From Cellvibrionaceae bacterium (lineage in GTDB: Bacteria; Pseudomonadota; Gammaproteobacteria; Pseudomonadales; Cellvibrionaceae), in assembly GCA_021151825.1 (NCBI GenBank), contig JAGKWQ010000007.1, positions 1 through 64,000 on the forward strand: DNA of 64,000 nucleotides, given 5' to 3'. The translations under genes and the position numbers were made by a program. Positions within the stretch are counted from its first letter, which is position 1; the number at the start of each line of letters is the position of its first letter. The notes beneath the pieces are model-generated. The model saw only the letters and a list, made by a program, of their open reading frames with translations. It was not told where the DNA came from and searched no databases. This document shows positions 52,435-61,186 of the stretch, piece after piece.

Positions 52435-54132
52435 ATGGTTCAATTTATTAAAAGCCGGCTGCCCGCCTCTGTTTTTGGCAGTGGCCTGAAGCTCGATCCA
52501 CGTATGTCGTTGATGGCGCTGGCGGGAATCGCGGCCATTGTGGCGATTGGTGTGGTGTTCTATTTATGGCGCGATCAAGGTTCCTTTCGCCCGCTGTATG
52601 GCGCCGGTGAAACCTATTCTGCTGCTGACGTAATGCAGGTGTTGGATACCGAAGCCATCGCCTACAACCTGCATCCGCAGACTGGGCAGGTACTGGTGCG
52701 TGAGGATCAAATTTCCCGCGCGCGCATGCTGCTCAGCGCCAAAGGTGTGCAGGCGGAACGGCCGGATGGCTATGAATTATTTGATAAGGAAGAGCCGCTT
52801 GGCACCAGTCAGTTTGTGCAGGATGTGCGCCTGAAACGCAGCATGGAAGGCGAACTGGCGCGCAGTGTGATGACCATGAAAGGCGTGGAAATGGCGCGGG
52901 TACATCTGGCGCTGCAAGAAAACTCATCGTTTGTGGTGAGTAAGCGCGACCCCGCCAAAGCCTCGGTGATCCTGCAGGTCGCGCCCGGCTACAAACTCAA
53001 GCCCGAACAAGTCAGTGCGATTGTGAATCTGGTCGCCAGCAGTGTGCCGCAATTGGCGGCGAAAGATGTGAGCGTGGTGGATCAACACGGTGTGTTGTTG
53101 TCGCGCGGTTTGAATGAAACCGCGGGCCCGGTACAAAGCTGGGATCTGGTCAATGACTACCAAACCAAAGCGGTCACCAATGTGGAAGAAGTATTGGCGC
53201 CGGTGCTGGGCGCGGGCAACTACCGTATCAGCGTGGCAGCGGATGTGGATTTCAGCCAGCGCGAGGAAACCCTCCAGTCTTACGGCAATAATCCGCGCTT
53301 GCGCTCTGAAATCTTGCGCGATGAAAGCGTGCTTGACCAGCTTGCTCTCGGCGTTCCCGGTTCATTGAGCAATCGCCCGGTACCGCCTGCAACTCAGGAA
53401 AACGCACCACCTGCGGATGGCGCTGCACCGGAAGGCGAGCAGACCGCTGGGTCTGTAAACGAAAGCAGTGCTGAAAACAAAGCGGCGACTTCACTGCGGA
53501 AAGAATCGAATCGCCAGCTCGAATACGACCAATCCGTTACCCACGTTAAACACGCGCCTTTTGCGTTGCGTCGCCAAAGTGTGGCCGTGGTGATAAACGC
53601 GGCTACAGCACCCGAAGGTGGTTGGACCCCGGAAGCGCGTGCGGAACTGGAAACCATGGTGAAAAGTGCGGTCGGTTTTGATGAAAAGCGCGGTGACCTG
53701 CTAACCCTGAGCGTGTTCCCGTTCACTGCACCGGCTGAACCGCTGGCGGCCTTGCCCTGGTGGGAGAGCAATCAGGTTTATGACCTGGCGAAGATGGGAA
53801 TTCTTGGTCTTGTCTGCCTGCTGTTGATCTTTATGGTGGTACGCCCTGCATTGCGCGATTTGATCCGCTCTAATACCCAGGTACTTATGCCTGCACCCGA
53901 ACCGACAATGGGCTTGGGGCGCACCGAGCCGCGTACGTTTACCGGCGAAGGTCCGCGCATTCTGGGTGAATTCAGCCCGCTTGCCGAAATCACTTTGCCA
54001 GCGCCCGGCTCGGGCCTGGAGTTGCAGGTAGAGCACCTGCAAATGCTGGCGAAAAATGACCCTGAACGTGTTTCCGAAGTCCTTAAACAATGGATAGGCC
54101 GAAATGAAAGAACCCTTAACCCAGCCAGCTGA
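52435..54132 (+). CDS. fliF: FliF MS-ring protein
   Basis: 565 residues, standard length. Membrane segments near 22-45 and 455-475 bracket the periplasmic ring-building domains. The C-terminal tail (EVLKQWIGRNE, ~550) is the FliG-binding helix. It is exported by Sec and forms the base ring. Overlaps fliG by 29 nt. Confidence 0.96.
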   Translation: MVQFIKSRLPASVFGSGLKLDPRMSLMALAGIAAIVAIGVVFYLWRDQGSFRPLYGAGETYSAADVMQVLDTEAIAYNLHPQTGQVLVREDQISRARMLLSAKGVQAERPDGYELFDKEEPLGTSQFVQDVRLKRSMEGELARSVMTMKGVEMARVHLALQENSSFVVSKRDPAKASVILQVAPGYKLKPEQVSAIVNLVASSVPQLAAKDVSVVDQHGVLLSRGLNETAGPVQSWDLVNDYQTKAVTNVEEVLAPVLGAGNYRISVAADVDFSQREETLQSYGNNPRLRSEILRDESVLDQLALGVPGSLSNRPVPPATQENAPPADGAAPEGEQTAGSVNESSAENKAATSLRKESNRQLEYDQSVTHVKHAPFALRRQSVAVVINAATAPEGGWTPEARAELETMVKSAVGFDEKRGDLLTLSVFPFTAPAEPLAALPWWESNQVYDLAKMGILGLVCLLLIFMVVRPALRDLIRSNTQVLMPAPEPTMGLGRTEPRTFTGEGPRILGEFSPLAEITLPAPGSGLELQVEHLQMLAKNDPERVSEVLKQWIGRNERTLNPAS

Positions 54133-55171
54133 TGCGGCCGCAGCGAGTGCTGCGACAGCAATCCAACCCCGTTCTGCATTGCGTTCAATGAGTGCGATTG
54201 AACAGGCAGCGATCTTGTTATTGAGCATGGGCGACAGTGCCTCTGCCGGTGTCTTGCGCCATTTTTCGCGCGAGGAAATCGTCAGTGTCAGCCAGGCCAT
54301 GGCGCGCCTGAGTAATGTCAAACAGCCGATGGTTTCCGATGTGATTGGCCGCTTCTTTGAAGATTACAAAGAGCAAAGCAGCATCAAGGGCGCATCGCGC
54401 AATTACTTGTCGAGCATGCTCGGCAAGGCGCTGGGTAGCGACATCACCCGCAACCTGCTCGATAGCATTTACGGCGAAGAAATCCGTGCAAAAATGGCGA
54501 AGATGGAATGGATCGACCCCAAGCAATTTGCTGCGCTGATTGCGAAAGAGCATGCGCAAATGCAGGCGGTTTTCCTCGCATTCCTGCCGCCGGCTATGGC
54601 TAGTGAAGTGCTGGAATGCATGCCCGCCGCGAGCCAGGACGAATTGCTCTACCGCATCGCCAACCTCAATGAGGTGAACAGCGATGTGATCGCCGAGCTG
54701 GAAGAATTGATTGATCGCAGCCTCTCTGTGCTCTCGACCCAGGGTTCGCGTGTGCGCGGCGTGAAGCAGGCGGCGGACATCATGAACCGCTTCAAAGGCG
54801 ACCGTAACCAGATGTTCGAACTGTTGCGTTCGCACAATAAAGATCTGGTCGGCAAGATCGAAGACGAGATGTACGACTTCTTTATCCTCTCGCGCCAAAA
54901 CCAGGAAGTACTGCAAATCCTGCTCGAAGCGATTCCGCTGGAAGAGTGGGTCGTGGCGCTCAAAGGTGCCGAACCGGCATTGGGCAAGGCGATTGCAGCA
55001 GCTATGCCCAAACGCCAGGCGCAACAGATGGAATCCATCAACCGCCGCCAGGGGCCGGTGCCCATGAGTCGCATCGAACAAGTGCGCAAAGACATTATGG
55101 CGGTGGTGCGCGACATGGCCGCTAACGGTGAAATCCAGTTGCAACTGTTCCGCGAACAAACTGTGGAATAA
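54104..55171 (+). CDS. fliG: FliG flagellar motor switch protein
   Basis: 355 residues from ATG 54104, which has GGATAGG upstream; a later Met at 54188 would match the usual N-terminus, so the first ~28 residues may be an extension. Family domains are all present: FliF-binding N domain, middle domain and C domain with the torque helix (RNQEVLQILL, EEWVVALKGA, IRKDIM-like text). Charged residues for stator contact are kept. Confidence 0.95.
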   Translation: MKEPLTQPADAAAASAATAIQPRSALRSMSAIEQAAILLLSMGDSASAGVLRHFSREEIVSVSQAMARLSNVKQPMVSDVIGRFFEDYKEQSSIKGASRNYLSSMLGKALGSDITRNLLDSIYGEEIRAKMAKMEWIDPKQFAALIAKEHAQMQAVFLAFLPPAMASEVLECMPAASQDELLYRIANLNEVNSDVIAELEELIDRSLSVLSTQGSRVRGVKQAADIMNRFKGDRNQMFELLRSHNKDLVGKIEDEMYDFFILSRQNQEVLQILLEAIPLEEWVVALKGAEPALGKAIAAAMPKRQAQQMESINRRQGPVPMSRIEQVRKDIMAVVRDMAANGEIQLQLFREQTVE

Positions 55172-55188
55172 GAAAGGGTAGGCGAGCG

Positions 55189-55896
55189 ATGACGGTAAAA
55201 ATTATTAAAGGTGCAGGTAAAGGTTGGCGACCCTATCGTTTTCCACCGCGTGCCAGTTTTCATCAAAATGGCTTGGGTGGCGATAATTGGGATGCCGATC
55301 CCGCTGCACTTCAGCGCGCCATCGCCGATGGTTTCCAGGAAGGTTCGGATAAAGGTTATCAGCAGGGACTAACGCAGGGCCAGGAAGAAGGTAGGCGTGA
55401 AGGTTATGCTGTTGGCCGTAACGAAGGTCTGGCCCGCGGGCGCGAGGAAGGAAAGGTAGAGGGTCGGCAGATTTTTGAAACCGCCAGCCAACCGCTGGAC
55501 CAGATCAGCCAGCACATGCAGGCGTTTATGGAAGACTTTGATCGCAAGCGCCGCCGCGAATTACTGCAATTGGTAAAGAAGGTGGCGCAGCAGGTGATCC
55601 GTTGCGAGCTCACGTTGCATCCAACCCAGTTATTGAATCTGGCTGAAGAAGCGTTGGCTGCCATGCCGGCTGAGCAGAGCGATGTGCATATCCAGCTTAA
55701 CCCCGAGGAATATAACCGCATCAAGGATCTCGCCCCCGGCCGCGCTGCTAACTGGCGTTTGGTGGCCGATGAAAAACTCGCGCTGGGCGAATGTCGCATT
55801 GTGACTGCGCAAACGGAAGTGGATATCGGCTGCCAGCAACGTCTGGATGCCTGTATCGATACCCTTGCTGAACATATGCATCTGGCTGAGGGCTAA
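55189..55896 (+). CDS. fliH: FliH export ATPase regulator
   Basis: 235 residues. The N-terminal part is Gly/Glu-rich with GxxxG repeats (QGLTQGQEEGRREGYAVG, ~55-75), typical of FliH; the C-terminus binds FliI. It holds FliI inactive until docking. 17 bp after fliG; 3 bp before fliI. Confidence 0.92.
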   Translation: MTVKIIKGAGKGWRPYRFPPRASFHQNGLGGDNWDADPAALQRAIADGFQEGSDKGYQQGLTQGQEEGRREGYAVGRNEGLARGREEGKVEGRQIFETASQPLDQISQHMQAFMEDFDRKRRRELLQLVKKVAQQVIRCELTLHPTQLLNLAEEALAAMPAEQSDVHIQLNPEEYNRIKDLAPGRAANWRLVADEKLALGECRIVTAQTEVDIGCQQRLDACIDTLAEHMHLAEG

Positions 55897-55899
55897 GCC

Positions 55900-57234
55900 G
55901 TGAATGGCTCATCCCCTTTGAATGATTTCAAACTCGATGACGCACTGCGTTCGCTCGATAGCATCCAGCTTGCGCGGGTGAGTGGCCGCCTGGTGCGCGT
56001 TTCCGGTTTGTTATTGGAAAGCCACGGCTGCCAGCGCATGACTGGCCAGCGCTGCTACGTAGAGCAGGGCGATGGCAGCATGCTGGATGCACAAGTGGTG
56101 GGTTTTAACCGCGATATCAGTTACCTGATGCCCTTCAAAAAACCGCTTGGTTTGGCCGCAGGTTCGCGTGTTTTCCCTGCCGATGACGACACTAGTTTAC
56201 AAATTGATGATTCCTGGTTGGGCCGTGTACTCAACGGTTTAGGCGAGCCGTTGGATGATCTGGGCAAGCTGTCAGGGCGTGATCCCTTGCCGATGGAATT
56301 ACCCAAAATAAATCCGCTGCGCCGTCGTCCGGTTTCCGCGCCTTTGGATGTGGGGGTGCGCGCAATCAACACCATGCTCACCCTCGGCAAAGGCCAACGG
56401 GTTGGCTTGTTCGCTGGCAGTGGCGTGGGCAAAAGCGTGTTGCTCGGTATGATCACCCGCCAGACCAAAGCGGATGTTGTCGTGGTTGGTTTGATCGGTG
56501 AACGCGGTCGCGAAGTGCAGGAATTTATTCTGCATTCCCTGGGCGAAGAAGGTTTGCGCAAAGCCGTCGTGGTCGTCGCGCCCGCTAATGAATCGCCGCT
56601 GATGCGCATGAAAGCCACCGAGCTGTGCCACAGCATCGCCGCCTATTTTCGCGATCAGGGCAAAGACGTTTTGTTGTTGGTGGATTCATTAACCCGCTAC
56701 GCCATGGCGCAACGCGAAATCGCCTTGGCATTAGGCGAGCCGCCCGCTACCAAAGGTTATCCGCCCTCGGTATTCGGTATGTTGCCGGAACTGGTAGAAA
56801 GCGCGGGCAATGGTGAAAGTGAGCGCGGCAGTTTAAGTGCGCTCTACACCGTGCTTGCCGAAGGTGACGATCAGCAAGACCCGATTGTGGATTGCGCCCG
56901 TGCGATCCTTGATGGCCATATCGTTCTATCGCGCCGTCTTGCTGATGTAGGCCATTATCCGGCGATTGATATTGCGTCTTCGGTCAGCCGTTGCATGACA
57001 CAAGTAACCGACAAAACCCATCAACAGGCTGCGCGCCAGTTGAAGGAGTACTACAGCACCTACGAAAAAATCAAAGAATTAATTCCCCTCGGCGGCTACA
57101 CGCCGGGCATGGATTTAAAAACCGATCAGTCAGTACAACTCGCTCCCGCTATCGAAAAGTTCCTGCGACAGGACGTAGGCCAGGGCGCAGAGCTGGAGCA
57201 ATGTCTGGCGGATTTACGAAGCATCATTCGGTAA
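55900..57234 (+). CDS. fliI: FliI flagellar export ATPase
   Basis: 444 residues from GTG 55900. F1-beta-like ATPase with Walker A GSGVGKS (173-179), catalytic Glu in GERGREVQEF and Walker B VLLLVDSLTRYAMAQ. It feeds unfolded substrates to the export gate with FliH and FliJ. Standard length. Confidence 0.96.
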   Translation: MNGSSPLNDFKLDDALRSLDSIQLARVSGRLVRVSGLLLESHGCQRMTGQRCYVEQGDGSMLDAQVVGFNRDISYLMPFKKPLGLAAGSRVFPADDDTSLQIDDSWLGRVLNGLGEPLDDLGKLSGRDPLPMELPKINPLRRRPVSAPLDVGVRAINTMLTLGKGQRVGLFAGSGVGKSVLLGMITRQTKADVVVVGLIGERGREVQEFILHSLGEEGLRKAVVVVAPANESPLMRMKATELCHSIAAYFRDQGKDVLLLVDSLTRYAMAQREIALALGEPPATKGYPPSVFGMLPELVESAGNGESERGSLSALYTVLAEGDDQQDPIVDCARAILDGHIVLSRRLADVGHYPAIDIASSVSRCMTQVTDKTHQQAARQLKEYYSTYEKIKELIPLGGYTPGMDLKTDQSVQLAPAIEKFLRQDVGQGAELEQCLADLRSIIR

Positions 57235-57268
57235 GCCCTGTTGATAAAATGAAAGGCGGCAAAAAATA

Positions 57269-57691
57269 ATGAAAGAACAACTCGATACCTTATCGCGCCT
57301 CGCCACCTTGCGCGCGACCCGCGTACAACAAATGCTGGGCCGCGTTACATACCAACAAAACCTGTGCCAGCGCTATCGCAACAACATTACCGGCCTTACT
57401 CGCTTATGTGGTTTTACTGTGCCCATGACCACGCCATTGCAGCGCGACAACCAGCAAAAATACAAAGGCACTTTATTGAAGATGGTCGAGCTTCAGCGCA
57501 AGGAATTGACCATCGCGGAGGAAAATCTCGCGCGTATTCAGCTGGAGCTCATGAACGCCATGCGTAGCGAAAAAATCGTCGCCCATGTGATCGACGCGAA
57601 AATGACCCAGTGGCAACAATTGCTAAATCAACAAGAGCAGAAAATTCAGGATGGTTTGGCCAGCCAGTCATGGTGGAGAAATCAGGGCTAA
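57269..57691 (+). CDS. fliJ: FliJ export chaperone-like protein
   Basis: 140 residues, all helical coiled coil, normal for FliJ, which activates FliI and the export gate. It is poorly conserved, so the call rests on position after fliI, size and helical text (LQRKELTIAEENLARIQLEL). 34-bp gap to fliI. Two hairpins follow. Confidence 0.85.
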   Translation: MKEQLDTLSRLATLRATRVQQMLGRVTYQQNLCQRYRNNITGLTRLCGFTVPMTTPLQRDNQQKYKGTLLKMVELQRKELTIAEENLARIQLELMNAMRSEKIVAHVIDAKMTQWQQLLNQQEQKIQDGLASQSWWRNQG

Positions 57692-57723
57692 GCGACCCTG
57701 AAAAATTTGAGCGGACGATTTAA

Positions 57724-57758
57724 GTTATTGCCTGGCTGTGTCGCCCATAGGCAATAAC
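57724..57758. repeat. 10-bp inverted repeat after fliJ
   Basis: GTTATTGCCT (57724-57733) pairs without mismatch with AGGCAATAAC (57749-57758), 33 bp after fliJ. No T-run follows directly. It may be a terminator-like or mRNA-processing hairpin or an operator. Confidence 0.65.
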
Positions 57759-57760
57759 AG

Positions 57761-57782
57761 AGTCATTTTTGTGTAAATGACT
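57761..57782. repeat. 8-bp inverted repeat before flgM
   Basis: AGTCATTT (57761-57768) and AAATGACT (57775-57782) are perfect inverse copies, 30 bp before the flgM start, following directly on the previous hairpin. TTGTGT lies in the loop. Confidence 0.6.
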
Positions 57783-57812
57783 GCAGTAGCAACCTAATTG
57801 CAGGACTCCACT

Positions 57813-58091
57813 ATGGAAATCAGCAGAAACATCAAAGCCGGTTACAGCGCTCCCACCGAGTCTGTTGCCAGCACCAAAACCGAAGCAGCTGAACAGCCCA
57901 AAGTGGCTGCTGCAGGCCCAAAACCCGAGCCGCGTTTGGAGCAATTGCAGGAGGCAATGCGCGCATTGCCGGAAATCGATATGAACCAGGTAACTGCTAT
58001 CAAGCAAGCACTGGCGCGCGGCGAATTAAGCAGCGATGTCAAAGTGCTTGCCCACAGCATCCTCGCCTACCATCGCGGCACCGATGTATGA
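57813..58091 (+). CDS. flgM: FlgM anti-sigma28 factor
   Basis: 92 residues from ATG 57813, with AGGA seven bases upstream. A flexible Ala/Pro-rich half (~1-45) precedes the sigma-binding C-terminal helices (LEQLQEAMRALPEIDMNQVTAIKQALARGELSSD). FlgM holds FliA until the hook is complete, then is exported. No fliA is in the window. Its stop overlaps flgN by 4 nt. Confidence 0.9.
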   Translation: MEISRNIKAGYSAPTESVASTKTEAAEQPKVAAAGPKPEPRLEQLQEAMRALPEIDMNQVTAIKQALARGELSSDVKVLAHSILAYHRGTDV

Positions 58092-58531
58092 CTCGCAGTG
58101 AGCAGCTGGTACAACTGGCCGGGCGCGATATCGAACTGGATTGCACCGACTACGAAGGCTTGCAACGTTTAATGCAAGCCCTCTACGAGCAGCTGCTGGT
58201 GCGCAACAGCGCGCAAATAGAATCGCTTAACCAACAAATTTCTGTACTCGTGGAATTTATCCGCGTCCGCGCCGAACGCCGCTCAAAAATCCTCACCGCG
58301 TTTGGTTTATCTCCCTCCCTCCCCGGCGCAATGGAGAAATTATTAATCCACTGCCCACTTCCCAATCGTAGTTCCTACCTCCAGTACTGGAGCGAATTGG
58401 AACGTCTTATCCAACAAACCAAATCCCTCAACGAACGCAATGGCAAATTGCTTGCGATGCATAATGATATTCTTGGGCAGATTATGGGTAGTGCGCAGGC
58501 TGAACAGGTTTATTCGCCGCGGTATTATTGA
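58088..58531 (+). CDS. flgN: FlgN chaperone
   Basis: 147 residues, all helical coiled coil. FlgN is the chaperone of hook-filament junction proteins FlgK and FlgL, both absent here. Position right after flgM and helix pattern (YEGLQRLMQALYEQLLVRN, LNERNGKLLAMHNDILGQIM) support the call. Confidence 0.88.
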   Translation: MTRSEQLVQLAGRDIELDCTDYEGLQRLMQALYEQLLVRNSAQIESLNQQISVLVEFIRVRAERRSKILTAFGLSPSLPGAMEKLLIHCPLPNRSSYLQYWSELERLIQQTKSLNERNGKLLAMHNDILGQIMGSAQAEQVYSPRYY

Positions 58532-58683
58532 TTGTGTAATGGTGTGTACTTTTAATTTTGTTGGAAGGAGCTATATTTCTTTGCTGTTCAGGTGAAGCAG
58601 TCTTTGAGTGATGGTTAGATAAATAAGAACTTCATCGGCATCAAGTATGAAATTTTAAAAATATGGATTCCGAGGATCGTACA

Positions 58684-59199
58684 ATGAATAAAAGTATAAG
58701 TTCAGGATTGGCTGCAATTCTGATGTTATCAGGATGTGTTTCAACCTATAAAAACGAAGCCATCAAAAAAAGTAATGTCCGATTGGAGCCTTCCAAATCA
58801 GTTCTAATCGCAACTCCTCAAAATGGATCATATGACGGGGCTGTATACGCCAACTCCGGTAGTGCTACAGCAACAGCTGTGCGTTCAGCGTTTATGAGGC
58901 ACACAAATACCGTCGATATTTCCACTCGATGCAAAGACGTCAGTTGTCTGCAATCTGCATCCAATGGAAAGTATGATTATCTTGTTGTACCGGTGATTTT
59001 ACATTGGGAAGATAGAGCTACAGAGTGGTCAGGTATTAAAGATAAATTAGAATTCAAAATCATAGTTTACTCATCCTCAGGAGAGGAGTTGTCTAGTAAT
59101 TTGATTTATGGAAAGAGTAAATGGGCTACATTTGGTGGTGATCATCCGCAGGATTTATTGCCGGAGCCTACACAGTTGTTTGTTGATTCGCTTTATTAA
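58684..59199 (+). CDS. DUF4823-like lipoprotein
   Basis: 171 residues from ATG 58684 (GGATCGT upstream). Lipobox LSGC (Cys ~18). The remainder has SVLIATPQNGSYDG, IHTRC-like and YDYLVVPVILHWEDRATEWSG, text that fits the DUF4823 family; function unknown. Starts a run of small plus-strand genes. Confidence 0.75.
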   Translation: MNKSISSGLAAILMLSGCVSTYKNEAIKKSNVRLEPSKSVLIATPQNGSYDGAVYANSGSATATAVRSAFMRHTNTVDISTRCKDVSCLQSASNGKYDYLVVPVILHWEDRATEWSGIKDKLEFKIIVYSSSGEELSSNLIYGKSKWATFGGDHPQDLLPEPTQLFVDSLY

Positions 59200-59263
59200 G
59201 GCGGTCGATGAGTGCAATCAAAAACCACCTTGTAAACTGCGTAATATATTTAAGGAGTATTAA

Positions 59264-59839
59264 TTGAAATTTACAAACATCAGTGTGTTTGAAGATAGGA
59301 TGATTAATCAAGGTGTAACCGTCGCATTCTTCAACTTTCAATACCATAATTGCGTCATTGAAACCGCTTACTCCAGAAATCAAAAAAAGTTTCTTTTTGC
59401 GTTCGTGGATCATAATATCGGTTTTACCTGTTCGTTGAATGGTGAGTATGCAAGTGGGTATATTAACCATAAAGCTGCTGTTGAGCAGTTGATGCTATGC
59501 CGTAACCATGACCGCTATGATCCTATACATTTCTATGAGTTGCTTAATAGTTATCTGCCAAATGCTCATTTTGCACAAATTAATCAACAACAATATAGAG
59601 ATGTGGCTGGGCACGCCGTTTCAAACTTTGAAGACAGAATTTTCTTTAATCATTGGCGGCGAGCAAATATATCTGAAAATCAGAAACAGAAAACAATTGA
59701 GCTGATGGGGTATGAGGTGGTTGAGTTTTGTGAACAAAACAATTTGACTCCTGTTTTTTTTCCTTATCCAACGGATCGAACGCTCGCAGTATTTGAGGAT
59801 TTTCAGGCAGATTATGTTGGATTTGGTCTACGGCAATAA
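59264..59839 (+). CDS. Unknown protein
   Basis: 191 residues from TTG 59264, after AAGGAG. No membrane or signal segment. Mixed alpha/beta text; no family recognised. A strong terminator follows. Confidence 0.55.
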   Translation: MKFTNISVFEDRMINQGVTVAFFNFQYHNCVIETAYSRNQKKFLFAFVDHNIGFTCSLNGEYASGYINHKAAVEQLMLCRNHDRYDPIHFYELLNSYLPNAHFAQINQQQYRDVAGHAVSNFEDRIFFNHWRRANISENQKQKTIELMGYEVVEFCEQNNLTPVFFPYPTDRTLAVFEDFQADYVGFGLRQ

Positions 59840-59877
59840 TACGGAATACATAAAAATTTACAAATCCCACGCATAAA

Positions 59878-59924
59878 AAAACACCAAGAAACTGTTGATT
59901 TATACAGTCTCTTGGTGTTTTATT
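59878..59924 (+). terminator. Strong terminator
   Basis: AAACACCAAGA-A-ACTGT pairs with ACAGT-C-TCTTGGTGTTT around a short loop, followed by a T-rich tract. It lies 40 bp past the stop at 59839. Confidence 0.88.
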
Positions 59925-60053
59925 ATTCTCGCTTGAAACCCAACCAAAGGAGCAACCAAGCAATAACATTTTAAATCAAATTTAAAGTCGCTACCCCTGA
60001 GTGCGCTAACACCCAGAGGCAGCTAACCACAACAGACTTAACAGGAGTCCACC

Positions 60054-60311
60054 ATGGCTAAGCGCAATGATAAGCCAGAGTCCCGCTCGGCTGCAAAATT
60101 TCCCTACCCGCGTCAGCTAAAAGTTCGTAAAGGGTATTACGAGTATCAACATTACGGTAATGCCTTCCAGAAAAATCCCTATCCCAAGCCAGTCCCATTT
60201 ATTCTCATCAAAGGATATTGGTTTAGTCAGGCGAATCTCCCTATCGGTGTCGAATTGCATGTTACGGTTAACCCCGGACAAATTATCCTTTCGGCTTCAT
60301 CTGGTGGATAG
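60054..60311 (+). CDS. SymE-like toxin-family protein
   Basis: 85 residues. After a basic N-terminus the core has RQLKVRKGYY, KPVPFILIKGYWFSQA and GVELHVTVNPGQIILS, aligned by eye with E. coli SymE (RQLTV, IPAITLKGQWLEAAGF, TGTVVDVKVMEGCIVL). SymE has an AbrB-like fold and cleaves or binds RNA/DNA; it is held down by the antisense RNA SymR. AGGAG precedes the ATG. Whether a SymR-like RNA lies on the minus strand cannot be seen. No rhs gene is adjacent. Confidence 0.72.
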   Translation: MAKRNDKPESRSAAKFPYPRQLKVRKGYYEYQHYGNAFQKNPYPKPVPFILIKGYWFSQANLPIGVELHVTVNPGQIILSASSGG

Positions 60312-60340
60312 CTTGGGCTATAGTTCTTTCGTTAATTTAG

Positions 60341-60364
60341 AGGCTGGCACAGGTGTGCCAGCCT
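60341..60364. repeat. Stable hairpin after the SymE-like gene
   Basis: AGGCTGGCAC (60341-60350) and GTGCCAGCCT (60355-60364) are perfect inverse copies with AGGT loop. No T-run follows. It lies 29 bp past the stop. Confidence 0.7.
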
Positions 60365-60413
60365 GCACCATTTATATGTTGTTGATACGGATAATTTAAA
60401 TTGGGGGAGTTAT

Positions 60414-60878
60414 ATGAAAGCGTCTTTTGTGTTGCCGCTTCTGCTTATCTGTACCGCTTTTTCGGCATATTCATCTGCCGGTGAAATTCATAAATGGAAA
60501 GACGAAAAAGGTGTAACTCACTTTGGTGAGCGGCCACCGGCGGGGCAAAAAACTGAAGTTATAGGGGAAAAAAAGGAATCTGAAACTTCGGGGGAGCAGA
60601 CTGTGGGGGAAATTAATTCTGATTTTCTTTTGGGGCGTTGGCAAAGCGAAGAATACACCGCATTTGGCACCACTATTCCTGCCCAGGTTTATTTTTTTAG
60701 TAAAACCATTCAAGGTGTTGAAGGAAAGCCTATGACCATGCCGGTGAAATCCTATTCGGTTCAAGGAAATGTCATTGTTGTAGAGGGTAGTATTTCCCAG
60801 AAATTTACGGTTATTGATCGCAGTACTGTGAGTTATGACACTGGTGGTGCGGGTATTAAAAAGCTGCGTCGATTATAG
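60414..60878 (+). CDS. DUF4124-domain exported protein
   Basis: 154 residues with a signal peptide (~1-23). GEIHKWKDEKGVTHFGERPP is the DUF4124 signature. The C-terminal half has no known match. Function unknown, presumably periplasmic. GGGGGAG precedes the ATG. Confidence 0.8.
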   Translation: MKASFVLPLLLICTAFSAYSSAGEIHKWKDEKGVTHFGERPPAGQKTEVIGEKKESETSGEQTVGEINSDFLLGRWQSEEYTAFGTTIPAQVYFFSKTIQGVEGKPMTMPVKSYSVQGNVIVVEGSISQKFTVIDRSTVSYDTGGAGIKKLRRL

Positions 60879-60937
60879 AATTTGTAATCACTAAGTTTAT
60901 AAGTCGTTTTATTATAAATAATGTATAAGGATGGATA

Positions 60938-61141
60938 ATGGATCTCTTGGGATATTCGAACGGTTTGGATATTGCACCACTGTTGCAGGTAACTATTTCT
61001 GCAACGCCAAAAGAACTTCGAGCGCTTTCTGCATTTTTTCTGCAGTGTGCAGATGAAATAGAAAATGACCCAAAAGGTTGGGAGCATGAACACTTTCCCG
61101 ATGATGATAGTGTCGTAGTCTTTAATTCAGCCAGAGTCTAA
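60938..61141 (+). CDS. Small Imm32-like protein
   Basis: 67 residues. VTISATPKELRALSAFFLQCADEI, WEHEHF and VVVFNSARV fit the Imm32-type pattern seen in polymorphic-toxin immunity proteins, though I judge this by eye. No toxin gene is adjacent. GGA precedes the ATG. Confidence 0.5.
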   Translation: MDLLGYSNGLDIAPLLQVTISATPKELRALSAFFLQCADEIENDPKGWEHEHFPDDDSVVVFNSARV

Positions 61142-61186
61142 ATTATTTTTTTAATATAAAAATTCCGCGTGGATAAAATAAGTGCA

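Noticed and set aside
54218..55159. 313-residue minus-strand frame opposite fliG
   Set aside because: A shadow of the high-GC fliG sequence; His/Arg-rich text with no motif.
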